Positions 12,201-19,262 of a stretch of 26,713 bases of DNA are shown in pieces. The stretch covers positions 11,727 through 38,439 of the forward strand of contig JAHBMJ010000922.1 of the NCBI GenBank assembly GCA_018398765.1, given 5' to 3'. This DNA comes from Chromera velia (lineage: Eukaryota; Sar; Chromeraceae). Made by a program: the position numbers and the translations under genes. The number at the start of each line of letters is the position of its first letter. The first letter of the stretch is position 1. The notes under the pieces are model-generated. The model was not told where the DNA came from and did not search any database. It saw only the letters and a list, made by a program, of their open reading frames with translations.

Positions 12201-14207
12201 GTCTGCAAACAGGTCCTCCACCAGCTTTCTGTCAGTTCTCGGAAGCCCAGCGTGATGGATGCCGAACCCATACGGCAAAAGTTCCTTCAGCTCGGGGGTT
12301 CGGATGGCCTCAGCCTCAGTTGCCAGCACCTCACGTGACGCAGAATCTTCTTGGAGGAATTTACCCAATCTGTCATTCTCCAGCGCCGTCTCCCGAATCA
12401 TTTTCGCTGTCTTTGCCGTCTCCTTGCGACTGTGCACAAAGACAATCCCCTGCAAGCACAGAAAACCAAGGAATGTAGTGATGTTTCGACATTCTCAAAC
12501 TCCAGAATTTTCTGCCTCCTATGAATGAAGTATACGGATTGGGAGGAAGAGAGGCGCGAGGCGGGTTGCGTGTCTCTTGCGCGCCAAACTTTTCACGAAC
12601 CCTCGTCCATCCTGCTACCTCCGTGTAGACACAAAACAGCTTCCTCCCATCTCAACACGAACAGACAGACAGACAGACAGACAGACAGACTATATTGACA
12701 GACAGACAGACAGACAGACAAGACAGAGAGCCAGACAGACAGACCTGAGAGACCCCCGCGACGTCCATCACTTTCTCGTACACGACCTCATTCATTGTCT
12801 TCAGCCTTCTGATCGCCTTTTTGTCCTTGATGCCCACGTAGCACTGTTCGAGAGGCACGGGACGGTACTCTCCCCCGAAGTAGTAGAGGCCCCTCTCGGG
12901 ATCCACTCGCATGAACAGCGCGACGTCGCGGTAGTTGGGGAGGGTGGCAGACAGGCCCACCTGACCGATCCATCGATCGATCAAGGCTCGGTTGGTTGGT
13001 GTGTGCAGGAGGAGGGAGAGTCAGCACAGAAGAAGGGAAAAGGGAGCAGAAGGAAGAGAGCAAAAACGAGTAAACGGATCCTTGTGTGCTTGCAATCAGA
13101 GGGAGGGCACGAGGAGGTTTCTGACCGGTCAAAAGAGCTCATGTTGACGCACGCTTGCGGGAGGGATTCTAGACTCTACTGACAAATGAAAAATGGAAAG
13201 ACAGACAGGTGAATGAGTGGATGCGTGATAGATGTTTCATAGACACATAAGCAGCCCCAACTGACTGACCAGTCTGACATGATCCTTGGTTGTTTCCACG
13301 TTCCGCACAGTCCGTGCGATGATGGACTCTAAGACAGGGCCTCTGCTGTCGTGCAGCAGGTGCACCTCATCGATGATCACCAGACGCACCAACTGGGTGA
13401 ACGCACGCTCACCCGCCTTCCTGGTGACAATGTCCCATTTCTCGGGGGTCGTCACGATCACCTGCGTCTCTGCGATCTGCTCTCTCGTCAACTGCAGTTG
13501 GAAGGAAAGTAGACATTCACGCAGAGAGATCAGGGGAAAGGTGGGTGCAAGACGCCAGGCAGCGAGGGATATGAGGTGAGAGATAGAACTGGTCACACAA
13601 GACAAAGGAGCAAAAATACCTCAGACAGAGAGAGAACAAAATGGAATGGAAGCAACCCCTCCCTCCAACGAGGAAGAAAGAAAGTTTGACCCCGAGAGCC
13701 GCACCTCTGTTCTATCTGTCTCAGCTTCCTCCCTCCGTCCTTCTGGCCTACAATTCCAATCCTTGACAGACAGACCAACGAAAGAAAAGCCAAGCACGCA
13801 CTGACTGACTGACTGACTGACTGACGTTAATGTCTCCCGTCAGTTCCCTCACAGAGATACCGTAGGGCTCCAGTCTCTGCGAGAAGGAGAGGACCTGCTC
13901 TGCCACCAGAGCCTTCATCGGAGCTGCAGGCAAGAAAGGAAGGACATTCACGAAAGAAGAACAGAACATGCAGGGGCGTGTGTCTAGAAAGACAGAAACC
14001 CACACAAACAGACGCTTCCTTGACCTCTCTTCCATTCCTGAAGTACGCAGATCGCCTTGTGTACATTTCTCAAAAACCCACCCACCCCATTTTTGCTTTC
14101 TTGACCCCTTCTCCGGAGGACCTTCCCGAATAAATCACTCAAGTGAGCAGAATGGACGGAAACTTTCGGCCTGGCCTTGCCCCTCATCCCTTTCTTCCTT
14201 TTTTCGG

Positions 14208-14269
<62 letters not shown>

Positions 14270-17200
14270 CTCTCTCTCTCTCCTGAGTGTCCTCACACAG
14301 GGAGAGGAGACAGCTGGATGGCACAAGCAGAGACCGACCGACAAGCAGACCGACTAAAATGACTGACTGACTGACAGACAGACAGAATGACTGACTGACA
14401 GATGTAGATAATTTTGAATCCCGCAAGGTCGAGGCCCCCTCCCTTGAGACGGTACTGTCCAATCTGCACTCTCTCACAGAGGAAACAAGTTGAACAAGAG
14501 AGGGAGGGAAGAAGGAGTCAAGTGAAAAAAGTCGGAAGGAAAAAGTGTCCGTCATCGTCAGAAAAACAGCTGCACCATGACACAAAAAAAAGTCCCCCGG
14601 GTCCCAATTTGACGCACGCACAGGAAGAGGATCCGCATTTCATTCAGAGATTAGAAAGGAAACACAGAAGGAGAGACATCATGTGAGTGAAGGAGACACA
14701 CCCTAGAATCAGTATAGAAAAAAGCCAAACCTTTTGGCGGCGGATCAGGCCAGGGAACACAAAAGGGAGGCAACCGATCTTGTCCGATTCCGGTCAACCC
14801 ACGCTCGACTGATTCAACCAAGCATTTCGGATCATCATCGAATTTCCTTCCACGATGGGTGCTTCGTCGAAGGAGATGTTTTTGAAACGTGAGGGAGATT
14901 TATGTTCCTGCTTGTGCTACCCGCTTGCCTGCTATCCTCACTGACTGACTGACCACATTGAGCATTGTGAGCATGGCAACATTTGTCTTTCCAGACCCTG
15001 TCGGTGCACAGATGAGCATGTTCTCCTCGTACTGCTTGAACGCGGTCTCGAACACCGCGCTCTGCACTGGGTTCAATCTGCTGACTTCGACGACCTTGAA
15101 CGCAGGCTGTGCCCACTCAGGCAGAGAGGAGATTTGGACGAGGGTGTCCTCATCAGGCACATGACCCTTCGAGGCTTTCACGTGGACCTCATCGTATCCC
15201 TACACGCACGCACGCACGCACGCAGGCAGGCAAGGAAGGCGCAGGAAGAGAGTCAGCATGCCGACATGCATATGAAGACATTCAGAAAGGAAACACACAT
15301 AGAGGCGGGCACGCCCAAAAGGAGCGATCCGGAGGCAGGATAAGGCAAAGGAGCGCGCTATCATCTACAGCTAAGATTTTTCTTCTGCATCACGGTGGGC
15401 AGGAAGGAAGGAAGGAAGTCGTGTTGCCTGCCTGCTGCTTCTCCCATCCCATTCAACAACAGAAACGAAACAGCAACAACACCATGAGGGAGGGAGGGAG
15501 GGAGGGAGGGAGAAGTCGTCTTTCTTTCTATCAGGCTGACCTACCTACCTTCTTTTCCAGTCGGTAGGACCCCTCAGGCAGTTTGCACTTTGCATTTGCC
15601 ATCAGGTGGCCTCCTTTCTCGAAGGAAATCCCCTCCAAGTCTACAAGCTGAGAGGGTCGCTTGTCCTCTCCAGAGGCTGAGAGGGTCCCCCCCTCCTCGG
15701 CAGCAGCAGCGGCAGAGGAGGCGCGTGCCTGCATTGCGAGGGCCTCCTCAACCTCCTCGTCCTCCTCTCTGCCCCTTCCTCCGGAGGCTTGGAGGTTTTG
15801 GGCCTCTTTTCGCACATTGCGCGCGAATTCCTTTTCCTTGTCTCTTCGCACATGAATCTGCTCGAGTTCCTTCAACACCTGCTGTCCTTCCGGCGTGTCT
15901 GCCATCTGGGTCATCAACGCCTCGCGCTCCTGCTTGCTCTGTGCCTGCTTCAGGCGAGTGCAGTACAGGACCTTCCATCTGTTCCGAAGGAGCTTCTTGG
16001 CAAAGTCGAAATTGTCGTATTTGAGGGTCGTCACCAATCTGTTCTCGCACTCTTGGAGGTCGGGGGTTGGCAAAATTTGGAGAATCTGAAGACACACACA
16101 GAAAGGAGACACAAGGAGAGGAAGGGAGACAGAAGGTTGAGGAGAAGAGAAGATAGTGGCGGAGGGAGGAAGCGAGGCCAATAACAGCAGCGGGACAATT
16201 GCAGCGTCCGCCTACTGTGCTTTGCTTTCGAATGCCCTCTTCTCTTATCTTTCGGGGACGGAGAAAGGTGAGGGTGAAAAGCGAACGGTCGACGAAAAAA
16301 GGCCTGAAACAAAAAGTGACAGAGGAAAAATCAGGATAGTAAGCTGAAAGAAACAGACGGAAACTTGAACACGGAGACGATCGCAGGACCTTTCAGTCGC
16401 CCACACACCTCTTTCTCGGTCGCGACTGCAATATTCACTTCCCCCAACAGCTTCGCGAGTTCTCTCTGCAGCCAGTGAGCGTCAATCTGGGAGACGTCAA
16501 CGTGGTTGGGGTCCTCCCTGTCCCCCCCCATTCCCTCTTCCTCTTCTTCATCCTCCTCCCAGTGCAGTCTTCCTGCTTTGATCTGGAATCCGTCCCGCCC
16601 CGCCCTTCCTTCGCCGTCCTCCAGGTCCTCCATCCCCGTCTTCTCCATGTCCTCGTCGTCCTCTTCCTCGTCTTCATCGACGTACTTCAACGCTCCCTGA
16701 GAAGAGACACAGATAGACAGAGAGAGACAAAAAAGGTAAGGTTCTGACTCCAAGACCATCAATCAGACAAACAGCCAAAATGAAAAATGGGAGACAAAAG
16801 AACGAAAAGGCCGACTCTGATGACAAACAACAGCCCCCCACAGAGAAAATTGTAGAGAATGGCAGCCCCCCCCCCTCCCCTTCTCTCCCAGCAACTGACG
16901 TCCTTTCTGTCTCCCTCCTCTTCCTCGTCGTCTTCATCAAACACCACCGCGACTCCTGTCGGGTCATCCAGGTCACCCCTGATGTCCCCTGCCTCCACCC
17001 CCTTCCGCTGGGCCGCCGCCTGTTGCGGTTGGAAGTCGGTGATAGATTTGGAGAGTCTGTACAGAGCAGCAAAGTCCTCCTCCGACATCTGTCCAAGAAC
17101 TTCCTCGCAGTAGCGCTTTCTTTCAGAATCCTGCAAGCAAGCAAAGGCGTGTCAGGGAGGGCAACCGTGCGTGCGTCAAGGGGTGGGTGCATGATGGTGT

Positions 17201-17519
17201 GTGTCAGGGGTGCTTGTCCTTCCCTCCTTGTGCTTTTCTGCGCAACATCTTCCTTGGGACTATCGGTTGGACTGTCTGGAAACGTTTTCACAGAGAGAGA
17301 ATGATTGACCGACGAAACCATCAAGACGGTCGGCAGCTAAAGAAAAAATGCAGATCAAGAAACATCACACCCAGAAGCACAAACTCACAAACCCACCCAC
17401 CCGGAGGTTTTCTGCCTTCAGGGACGCCAACAGTTCGTCTGCAGCTCCTCTCAGAACGTCGTGAGGCTGATCCCCCATCAACTTCTGGATACCGTTCAGC
17501 ATCTGCTCGTAGACCTGCA

Positions 17520-17560
<41 letters not shown>

Positions 17561-18758
17561 CAAGTTTGAGGGTGAAGAACAATCACTCACCAGGACACGG
17601 CATGCAGATATCTGGCCATATTCACAGTGATGAACACAATCAAGAGTCAGGGGGTGGGTGGGTCAACAGGGCAGGAGGGAACCCGATAACAACAAAATCA
17701 ACGCAGCCCTCCCCTGCCAAGCTGGTTGACGCATGCAGTCTCTGTCTGCATGTCTCTGCGTCTCCCTCCCTCACCTGTCTGGTCTGTCTCGTCGTGGGGT
17801 TGTACAGCTGTGTCTCTGTCACCGTTTCCGACAGGACCGTCTCCCCCTTCCGGAGATGCTGCGGGCAGGCAGGCAGGCAGGCAGGGACACATTCATTCAG
17901 TGCAAGGAAAGGAACAAGAGGGAAGAGGGAGAAGCGAGAGGAGAGCGGTCGGGTCGACGGGGAGTACAAAGAGAGCACAAGAGGGAACTCTAAAACTGGA
18001 CCGACCACACCTACAACCACAGAAACCAACCAAAAAAGGGAGCGGCGGCATGGACGGCGTGCAGTTCGAAAGACCACGAAGAGGTATCCCGAAACAGACT
18101 TTCATGCTAGGACACAGAAACAACCGTAAACCGTGCAGAGACAGATAATACTGATTTCCTCTTTTATTCCGTCACCGGTGCTTCTCCTGATTGACTCACC
18201 AGCCCGGATCTCGCTTTCTTCTGCTTTCTCTCCACTTGCTCCTCTTCCCCTGTTTCCTTGCTTCTCTTTTTCTTTTCAAGAGCTTCCCTGATTTCCTTCG
18301 GGATGTCCCTGGTGACTCTGTCTCCCATCTTGAGAAGACCCCTGCCAGCCAGGGTCTCCGGCTCTCCTGAAGGCTCATGCTCGCGGGGTGCAGGACCCTC
18401 TCTCTGGAGCACAAGGTTCGAGGTCTGCACAAAGAGCCATACGCACACACATGCACATTCTTTGAAAGGGAAGGCACTCAGATGAACTGTGGAGCTTCAC
18501 GCTGCAGGAGACGGGGCACGACCAAGTCGTGGGGAGAAGTGCCGACACCCTCCTCGAGGTCTCTTCACCTTGCAGAAAATAAAGAGAAGCCACATAGACG
18601 ACAAAACCGAGAAGGACAGACATGGTACTGAAACGAGAGAAACACGTGAGAGCCAGCGAAGGGCAAGGAGGAGAGGTCAGATGCGGGGTTCGTTCTCAGA
18701 CTGTCTGACTGACTTGATTGTAAGCGAAACGCTTATCGCGAAGAAACTCTTCTGCCAT
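1307..18758 (-). CDS. BRR2: BRR2 / U5 snRNP 200-kDa helicase, complete gene of 31 exons
   Basis: BRR2 is the Ski2-like RNA helicase of the U5 snRNP; it unwinds U4/U6 during spliceosome activation, and Prp8 controls it in studied species. Exons were assembled on the minus strand from ATG 18758-18756 (context ACCATGG, in-frame TGA 12 nt upstream) to TGA 1309-1307. Junction phases agree everywhere except at exon 24. The product is about 2273 aa (human about 2136). Order: SNLVLQ N-terminus; acidic linker; PWI-like region (about 301-400); plug (about 470-510); helicase cassette 1 (Walker A 573-580, DEVH 685-688, SAT 722-724, [10 protein letters not shown] 921-930); Sec63 module 1 (about 980-1390); cassette 2 with degenerate motifs (1419-1426, DELQ 1523-1526, CSV 1570-1572, QMVGRATRP 1791-1799); Sec63 module 2 (about 1870-2273). 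Introns carry simple repeats and no genes. It is divergent from VTI1. Confidence 0.97.
1516..1568. repeat. (CA)n microsatellite in BRR2 intron 30
   Basis: About 50 bp of CA with a few CACACG interruptions. On the BRR2 sense strand it reads (TG)n, upstream of the exon 31 acceptor. Intron 30 (1440-1914) also holds an (AGAT)n run at about 1846-1875 and nothing coding. Confidence 0.9.
1915..2081 (-). CDS. BRR2: BRR2 exon 30
   Basis: Residues 2175-2229 plus the first two bases of codon 2230. The conserved segment is [20 protein letters not shown], equivalent to human IAPLFPQKREEGWWVV. A (TG)n tract in the sense orientation directly precedes acceptor TCTGCAG. The donor is the tandem (GTCA)4. Confidence 0.95.
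2086..2124. repeat. (CA)n microsatellite abutting the exon 30 acceptor
   Basis: On the sense strand this is (TG)n running straight into TCTGCAG, the exon 30 acceptor. Confidence 0.9.
2248..2571. repeat. (GAAA)n/(GGAA)n purine tract in BRR2 intron 29
   Basis: About 320 bp of almost pure purine on the plus strand, so a (TTTC)/(TTCC) polypyrimidine tract in the sense of BRR2. It fills most of intron 29 (2082-2802) and generates long false open frames rich in Lys/Glu/Arg or Phe/Ser/Leu. A (TC)n run follows at 2650-2691. Confidence 0.95.
2650..2691. repeat. (TC)n microsatellite in BRR2 intron 29
   Basis: A pure CT dinucleotide run of about 42 bp on the plus strand, (GA)n in the sense of BRR2. 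Confidence 0.9.
2803..3062 (-). CDS. BRR2: BRR2 exon 29
   Basis: Residues 2088 (split codon) to 2174. It carries [19 protein letters not shown] and [11 protein letters not shown], matching human VFDIMEMEDEERNALL...CNRYPNIELSY, then an Ala/Ser-rich linker and [10 protein letters not shown]. Acceptor CTTCTTGCCTGCAG; donor GTCGGTCGGTCTGTCG. Confidence 0.95.
3063..3412 (-). other. BRR2 intron 28, no gene content
   Basis: A 350-bp intron. The sense 3' end is a CTTGCCTTCTTGCCTG-type repeat leading to the exon 29 acceptor. The 5' end is a GTGG/GTTG/GTCA array. Nothing else was recognised. Confidence 0.8.
3413..3650 (-). CDS. BRR2: BRR2 exon 28
   Basis: Residues 2009-2087 plus one base of codon 2088. 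It carries the helical Sec63 segment [20 protein letters not shown] and [20 protein letters not shown], nearly collinear with human SNRNP200. Acceptor TACACACAG; donor GTGGGTGGGTTGGTCAG. Confidence 0.95.
3651..4115 (-). other. BRR2 intron 27, no gene content
   Basis: A 465-bp intron holding a short alternating CG/CA tract (about 3940-3981) that reads TG-rich in sense. No coding or RNA signal was seen. Confidence 0.75.
4116..4336 (-). CDS. BRR2: BRR2 exon 27
   Basis: Residues 1935 (split codon) to 2008. It encodes [34 protein letters not shown] and the end MKTLLLLQ of the second Sec63 domain. Acceptor CACATGCAG; donor GTGCGTGTGG. Confidence 0.95.
4337..4809 (-). other. BRR2 intron 26, no gene content
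   Basis: A 473-bp intron, pyrimidine/purine patchy, with the tandem donor GTGGGTTGGTTG. Nothing else was recognised. Confidence 0.75.
4810..4999 (-). CDS. BRR2: BRR2 exon 26
   Basis: Residues 1872-1934 plus one base. It starts [19 protein letters not shown], the characteristic start of the second Sec63 domain, and ends [17 protein letters not shown]. Acceptor CCTGTGCAG; donor GTGGGTTGGTTG. Confidence 0.96.
5236..5712 (-). CDS. BRR2: BRR2 exon 25 (cassette 2, RecA2 core)
   Basis: Residues 1713-1871. It encodes the second RecA domain of the C-terminal cassette: [27 protein letters not shown], and the motif VI region QMVGRATRP (1791-1799). It continues with the winged-helix start [14 protein letters not shown] and [18 protein letters not shown]. 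The acceptor is ATTACTGCAG. Motif VI retains one arginine-bearing GR but differs from GRAGRP. Confidence 0.96.
5758..5820 (-). CDS. BRR2: BRR2 exon 24 (3' part; 5' boundary unresolved)
   Basis: Residues about 1692-1712, read as [21 protein letters not shown], with length between motifs similar to the human segment before GVGYLHEG. Donor GAG|GTGTGAGT keeps phase with exon 25. The start is a problem: the nearest acceptor, CTTTCTAG (ending about 5828), is followed by TTT TGA in the required frame, and no AG lies between that TGA and the conserved part. Either the acceptor is non-AG, or the sequence has an error or mutation here. Confidence 0.5.
5829..6180 (-). other. BRR2 intron 23, 3' end uncertain
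   Basis: Donor GTAAGTGAG at 6180 is clear. The nearest acceptor-like AG is in TTTCTAG at about 5828-5829, but it leads to a stop in the needed frame. No additional exon with family similarity was found in this stretch. Confidence 0.6.
6181..6434 (-). CDS. BRR2: BRR2 exon 23
   Basis: Residue 1607 (split codon) to 1691. It starts [20 protein letters not shown] and carries motif IV-like [13 protein letters not shown] of cassette 2, then a glycine-rich stretch SAGGGQRGG that replaces a loop in human. A (GT)n tract precedes acceptor GTGCAG. The donor GTAAGTGAG is the closest to textbook consensus in the gene. Confidence 0.95.
6435..6823 (-). other. BRR2 intron 22 with (TG)n
   Basis: The (CA)n run at 6438-6460 is (TG)n in sense, next to the exon 23 acceptor. 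The remainder is unremarkable. Confidence 0.8.
6824..7030 (-). CDS. BRR2: BRR2 exon 22
   Basis: Residues 1538 (split codon) to 1606 plus one base. It carries [20 protein letters not shown] and, where motif III would be, [12 protein letters not shown] instead of SAT. It ends [16 protein letters not shown]. Acceptor GAGGGCAG; donor GTCAGTTGG. Confidence 0.95.
7335..7447 (-). CDS. BRR2: BRR2 exon 21
   Basis: Residues 1500 (split codon) to 1537 plus one base. It contains the motif II region of cassette 2, read as [18 protein letters not shown] in place of DEVH/DEIH. Acceptor TGCTTTGCAG; donor GTAGGGAAGG. Confidence 0.95.
7654..7831 (-). CDS. BRR2: BRR2 exon 20
   Basis: Residues 1441 (split codon) to 1499 plus two bases. 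It carries the motif Ia region [18 protein letters not shown] and the Ib region [15 protein letters not shown]...VVCTPDK of cassette 2. Acceptor TCACGCAG; donor GTGAGTAC. Confidence 0.95.
7832..8190 (-). other. BRR2 intron 19
   Basis: A 359-bp intron that opens with a GTCA array (8164-8190). No coding signal. Confidence 0.8.
8164..8190 (-). repeat. Tandem donor array (GTCA)6GTC at exon 19
   Basis: The intron 19 donor is the first unit of a perfect 27-nt tetranucleotide array in the sense strand. Each unit offers a GT spaced four bases apart. Confidence 0.9.
8191..8590 (-). CDS. BRR2: BRR2 exon 19 (Sec63-1 end, cassette 2 Walker A)
   Basis: Residues 1308-1440 plus one base. It is highly conserved: [40 protein letters not shown], then [10 protein letters not shown] and the Walker A region APANAGKT (1419-1426). 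GKT is kept, but TGS is replaced by ANA. Acceptor CTGCCTGCAG; the donor is a six-unit GTCA array. Confidence 0.97.
8873..9235 (-). CDS. BRR2: BRR2 exon 18
   Basis: Residues 1187-1307. Sec63 module 1: [56 protein letters not shown], ending ILHHE. A (TCTG)n repeat in sense precedes acceptor TGTCCGCAG. Donor GTCTGTCTGTCA. Confidence 0.97.
9236..9731 (-). other. BRR2 intron 17, simple repeats at both ends
   Basis: A 496-bp intron. The sense 5' end is seven GTNN units, and the sense 3' end is (TCTG)n over about 9241-9270, joining the acceptor TGTCCGCAG. No gene between. Confidence 0.8.
9732..10061 (-). CDS. BRR2: BRR2 exon 17
   Basis: Residues 1077-1186. Sec63 module 1 ratchet helices: [56 protein letters not shown] and [18 protein letters not shown]. 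Acceptor CAATGCAG; the donor is a seven-unit GTNN array starting GTTGGTCGGTCAG. Confidence 0.97.
10062..10527 (-). other. BRR2 intron 16, no gene content
   Basis: A 466-bp intron with no marked repeat. Nothing was recognised. Confidence 0.75.
10528..10633 (-). CDS. BRR2: BRR2 exon 16
   Basis: Residues 1041 (split codon) to 1076: [20 protein letters not shown]...AFNQHLK, the start of Sec63 module 1 as in human [20 protein letters not shown]. Acceptor (GCAT)n GCAG, a tetranucleotide run ending in the splice site. Donor GTCAGCC. Confidence 0.96.
10634..11034 (-). other. BRR2 intron 15
   Basis: A 401-bp intron. The 3' end in sense is a GCAT tetranucleotide run ending in the exon 16 acceptor. 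Nothing else was recognised. Confidence 0.75.
11035..11224 (-). CDS. BRR2: BRR2 exon 15
   Basis: Residues 978 (split codon) to 1040 plus two bases: [20 protein letters not shown] and [18 protein letters not shown], the winged-helix region after cassette 1. Acceptor GCCTGCAG; donor GTGAGATG. Confidence 0.96.
11481..11649 (-). CDS. BRR2: BRR2 exon 14 (cassette 1 motif VI)
   Basis: Residues 922-977 plus one base. It starts [16 protein letters not shown], motif VI with both arginines of GRAGRP, then [20 protein letters not shown] and [12 protein letters not shown]. Acceptor GCTTCTGCAG; donor GTCAGCTA. Confidence 0.97.
11650..12056 (-). other. BRR2 intron 13 with (GGAA)n
   Basis: A 407-bp intron containing a (GGAA)n purine tract at about 11898-11970, pyrimidine in sense. 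Tandem donor GTTTGTTTGTTA. Confidence 0.8.
12057..12449 (-). CDS. BRR2: BRR2 exon 13 (cassette 1 RecA2)
   Basis: Residues 791-921: [20 protein letters not shown] (motif IV), [57 protein letters not shown] (motif V) and SPMDVMQ. This is the best-conserved exon. Acceptor TGCTTGCAG; donor GTTTGTTTGTTA. Confidence 0.98.
12450..12744 (-). other. BRR2 intron 12 with (CAGA)n
   Basis: Two (CAGA)n blocks at about 12660-12745 read (TCTG)n in sense and merge with the donor GTCTGTCTGG, so the microsatellite and the 5' splice site are continuous. Confidence 0.8.
12745..12960 (-). CDS. BRR2: BRR2 exon 12 (motif III)
   Basis: Residues 719-790: [20 protein letters not shown] with canonical [22 protein letters not shown] and [16 protein letters not shown]. 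Acceptor TCGGTCAG; donor GTCTGTCTGG, followed by further GTCT blocks within the intron. Confidence 0.96.
13270..13491 (-). CDS. BRR2: BRR2 exon 11 (cassette 1 DEVH box)
   Basis: Residues 645-718: [20 protein letters not shown] (motif Ib), [20 protein letters not shown] with motif II DEVH (685-688), and [15 protein letters not shown]. Acceptor AACTGCAG; donor GTCAGTCAGTTG. Confidence 0.98.
13800..13825 (-). repeat. Tandem donor array (GTCA)6GT at exon 10
   Basis: The intron 10 donor (sense) is the first of six perfect GTCA units. Confidence 0.9.
13826..13923 (-). CDS. BRR2: BRR2 exon 10 (motif Ia)
   Basis: Residue 612 (split Ser codon) to 644: [20 protein letters not shown] and [12 protein letters not shown]. 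The splice gives Y-I-S-P-M-K, with Ser where human has Ala. Acceptor TTGCCTGCAG; the donor is a six-unit GTCA array at 13800-13825. Confidence 0.95.
13924..14399 (-). other. BRR2 intron 9 with (TC)n
   Basis: A 476-bp intron with a (TC)n tract at about 14208-14282 (purine in sense), and CAGA/CTGA tetranucleotide blocks at the donor end. Confidence 0.8.
14400..14463 (-). CDS. BRR2: BRR2 exon 9
   Basis: Residues 591-611 plus one base: [21 protein letters not shown], bridging Walker A to motif Ia (human ...DDFKIIYIAPM). At 64 nt it is one of the shortest exons, too short for a simple ORF scan. Acceptor GAGTGCAG; donor GTCAGTCAGTCA. Confidence 0.93.
14464..14953 (-). other. BRR2 intron 8, no gene content
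   Basis: A 490-bp intron opening with (GTCA)3. Nothing else was recognised. Confidence 0.75.
14954..15199 (-). CDS. BRR2: BRR2 exon 8 (cassette 1 Walker A)
   Basis: Residues 509-590: [32 protein letters not shown] (Q-motif region RLNPVQS), then [20 protein letters not shown] with Walker A APTGSGKT (573-580). Acceptor (GTGC)n GTGTAG; donor GTCAGTCAGTCA. Confidence 0.98.
15200..15548 (-). other. BRR2 intron 7
   Basis: A 349-bp intron with (GTAG)2 at its donor and a (GTGC)n run at its acceptor. A (GGGA)n block lies at about 15487-15510. No coding signal. Confidence 0.75.
15549..16085 (-). CDS. BRR2: BRR2 exon 7 (PWI-like region and plug)
   Basis: Residues 330-508, the longest exon. [20 protein letters not shown] and [20 protein letters not shown] match the human PWI-like/ECENQL region. 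A charged, Ala/Glu-rich linker of low complexity follows (about 430-470). Then the plug: [20 protein letters not shown] and [11 protein letters not shown]. Acceptor GTGTCTTCAG; donor GTAGGTAGGTCA. Confidence 0.96.
16086..16408 (-). other. BRR2 intron 6, no gene content
   Basis: A 323-bp intron. A short sense (TG)n precedes the exon 7 acceptor. Nothing else was recognised. Confidence 0.75.
16409..16696 (-). CDS. BRR2: BRR2 exon 6 (acidic linker)
   Basis: Residues 234-329: a very acidic segment ([27 protein letters not shown]), then [20 protein letters not shown], equivalent to human DIDAFWLQRQLSRFY. Acceptor TCTTCTCAG; donor GTGTGTGGG. Confidence 0.95.
16900..17130 (-). CDS. BRR2: BRR2 exon 5
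   Basis: Residues 157-233: [34 protein letters not shown] (human VNLGKKITDYG) and the acidic [16 protein letters not shown]. Acceptor GCTTGCTTGCAG; donor GTCAGTTGC. Confidence 0.94.
17401..17514 (-). CDS. BRR2: BRR2 exon 4
   Basis: Residues 119-156: [20 protein letters not shown] and [18 protein letters not shown], matching human [26 protein letters not shown]. A (GT)n tract immediately precedes acceptor GCTTGCAG (sense). Donor GTGGGTGGGTTT. Confidence 0.96.
17520..17559. repeat. (AC)n microsatellite abutting the exon 4 acceptor
   Basis: About 40 bp, (GT)n in the sense of BRR2, immediately upstream of GCTTGCAG. Confidence 0.9.
17775..17858 (-). CDS. BRR2: BRR2 exon 3
   Basis: Residues 91-118: [20 protein letters not shown] and PTTRQTRQ, equivalent to human [24 protein letters not shown]. 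The acceptor lies at the end of a (TGCC)n run ending CCCGCAG; donor GTGAGGGAGG. Confidence 0.92.
17859..18199 (-). other. BRR2 intron 2, no gene content
   Basis: A 341-bp intron with a (TGCC)n run at the sense 3' end. Nothing else was recognised. Confidence 0.75.
18200..18424 (-). CDS. BRR2: BRR2 exon 2
   Basis: Residues 16-90. It starts [20 protein letters not shown], matching the family signature NSNLVLQ, then [11 protein letters not shown] and a Lys/Glu-rich basic stretch ending KARSGL. Acceptor TTTGTGCAG; donor GTGAGTCA. Confidence 0.95.
18714..18758 (-). CDS. BRR2: BRR2 exon 1 (start)
   Basis: Residues 1-15: [15 protein letters not shown]. It joins in phase to TSNLVLQ, giving the same spacing from start to SNLVLQ as human [22 protein letters not shown]. 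The ATG has context ACCATGG, and an in-frame TGA lies just upstream, so this start is well supported. Donor GTCAGTCAGAC. At 45 nt it is below ordinary ORF cut-offs. Confidence 0.9.
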
Positions 18759-19141
18759 GGTTCTCACTCAGCTATGCGGTCTCTTCGGTCTTTTGGGGAT
18801 CGCCACCTGTGAGGGCCTCCTTGCCCTCTGCTCTCAACTCCCAACAAGAAGCGAAACCACTGACACAAAACAGCCGCTTGCGGGTTCCGTGGGCACGACT
18901 TCCGAACGTTTGCACGACGCCACTGCTTCTCCAGAATCTCTTGCGGGCTGAGCAAATTAATTCAAGGAAGGAAAAATGAATCTAAAAGCGGCAGGCTCGC
19001 GAGTATCCAGGCGAGGTTCCTGAGCAGAAATTAGGAAGGGAGCTCCGTATACACCTTGGAGCGCTCTGCTGATGTTGACGATTTGTACGTGACAGTCGAT
19101 TTGTGTGCTTAAATTTTTTCGGGCCGTCTCCTTGTAAATTA

Positions 19142-19172
19142 ATGGGCCGGGGCCCGACCGGGAACGGCCCAT
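19142..19172. repeat. GC-rich inverted repeat in the divergent promoter
   Basis: ATGGGCCG at 19142-19149 is the exact reverse complement of CGGCCCAT at 19165-19172, with a 15-base loop that itself contains GGGGCCC. A CGCGCGGGCCGCG block follows at about 19179-19191. It could be a protein-binding palindrome or a structured 5' UTR; the function is unknown. Confidence 0.6.
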
Positions 19173-19262
19173 GCATCCCGCGCGGGCCGCGTCAACATGC
19201 GAACAGAGCAGAGGAGACGGCCTCAAGAATCTTAAGGGATCTTCAGGGCTGTCTGACAAAGG

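Noticed and set aside
12745-12760. Alternative intron 12 donor GCGGGG|GTCTCT, 9 bases upstream
   Set aside because: Phase would also hold, but the downstream donor GTCTGTCTG gives family spacing before GIVFVHSR and fits the tandem-donor pattern.
18757-18951. Plus-strand small ORF with a hydrophobic start resembling a signal peptide
   Set aside because: It overlaps the antisense of BRR2 exon 1, starting in the same CCATGG. No similarity, and the divergent promoter explains the region.
18764-18955. Minus-strand small ORF directly upstream of BRR2 exon 1
   Set aside because: It is in a different frame from BRR2, ends before its ATG and shows no recognisable family. At most an upstream ORF.
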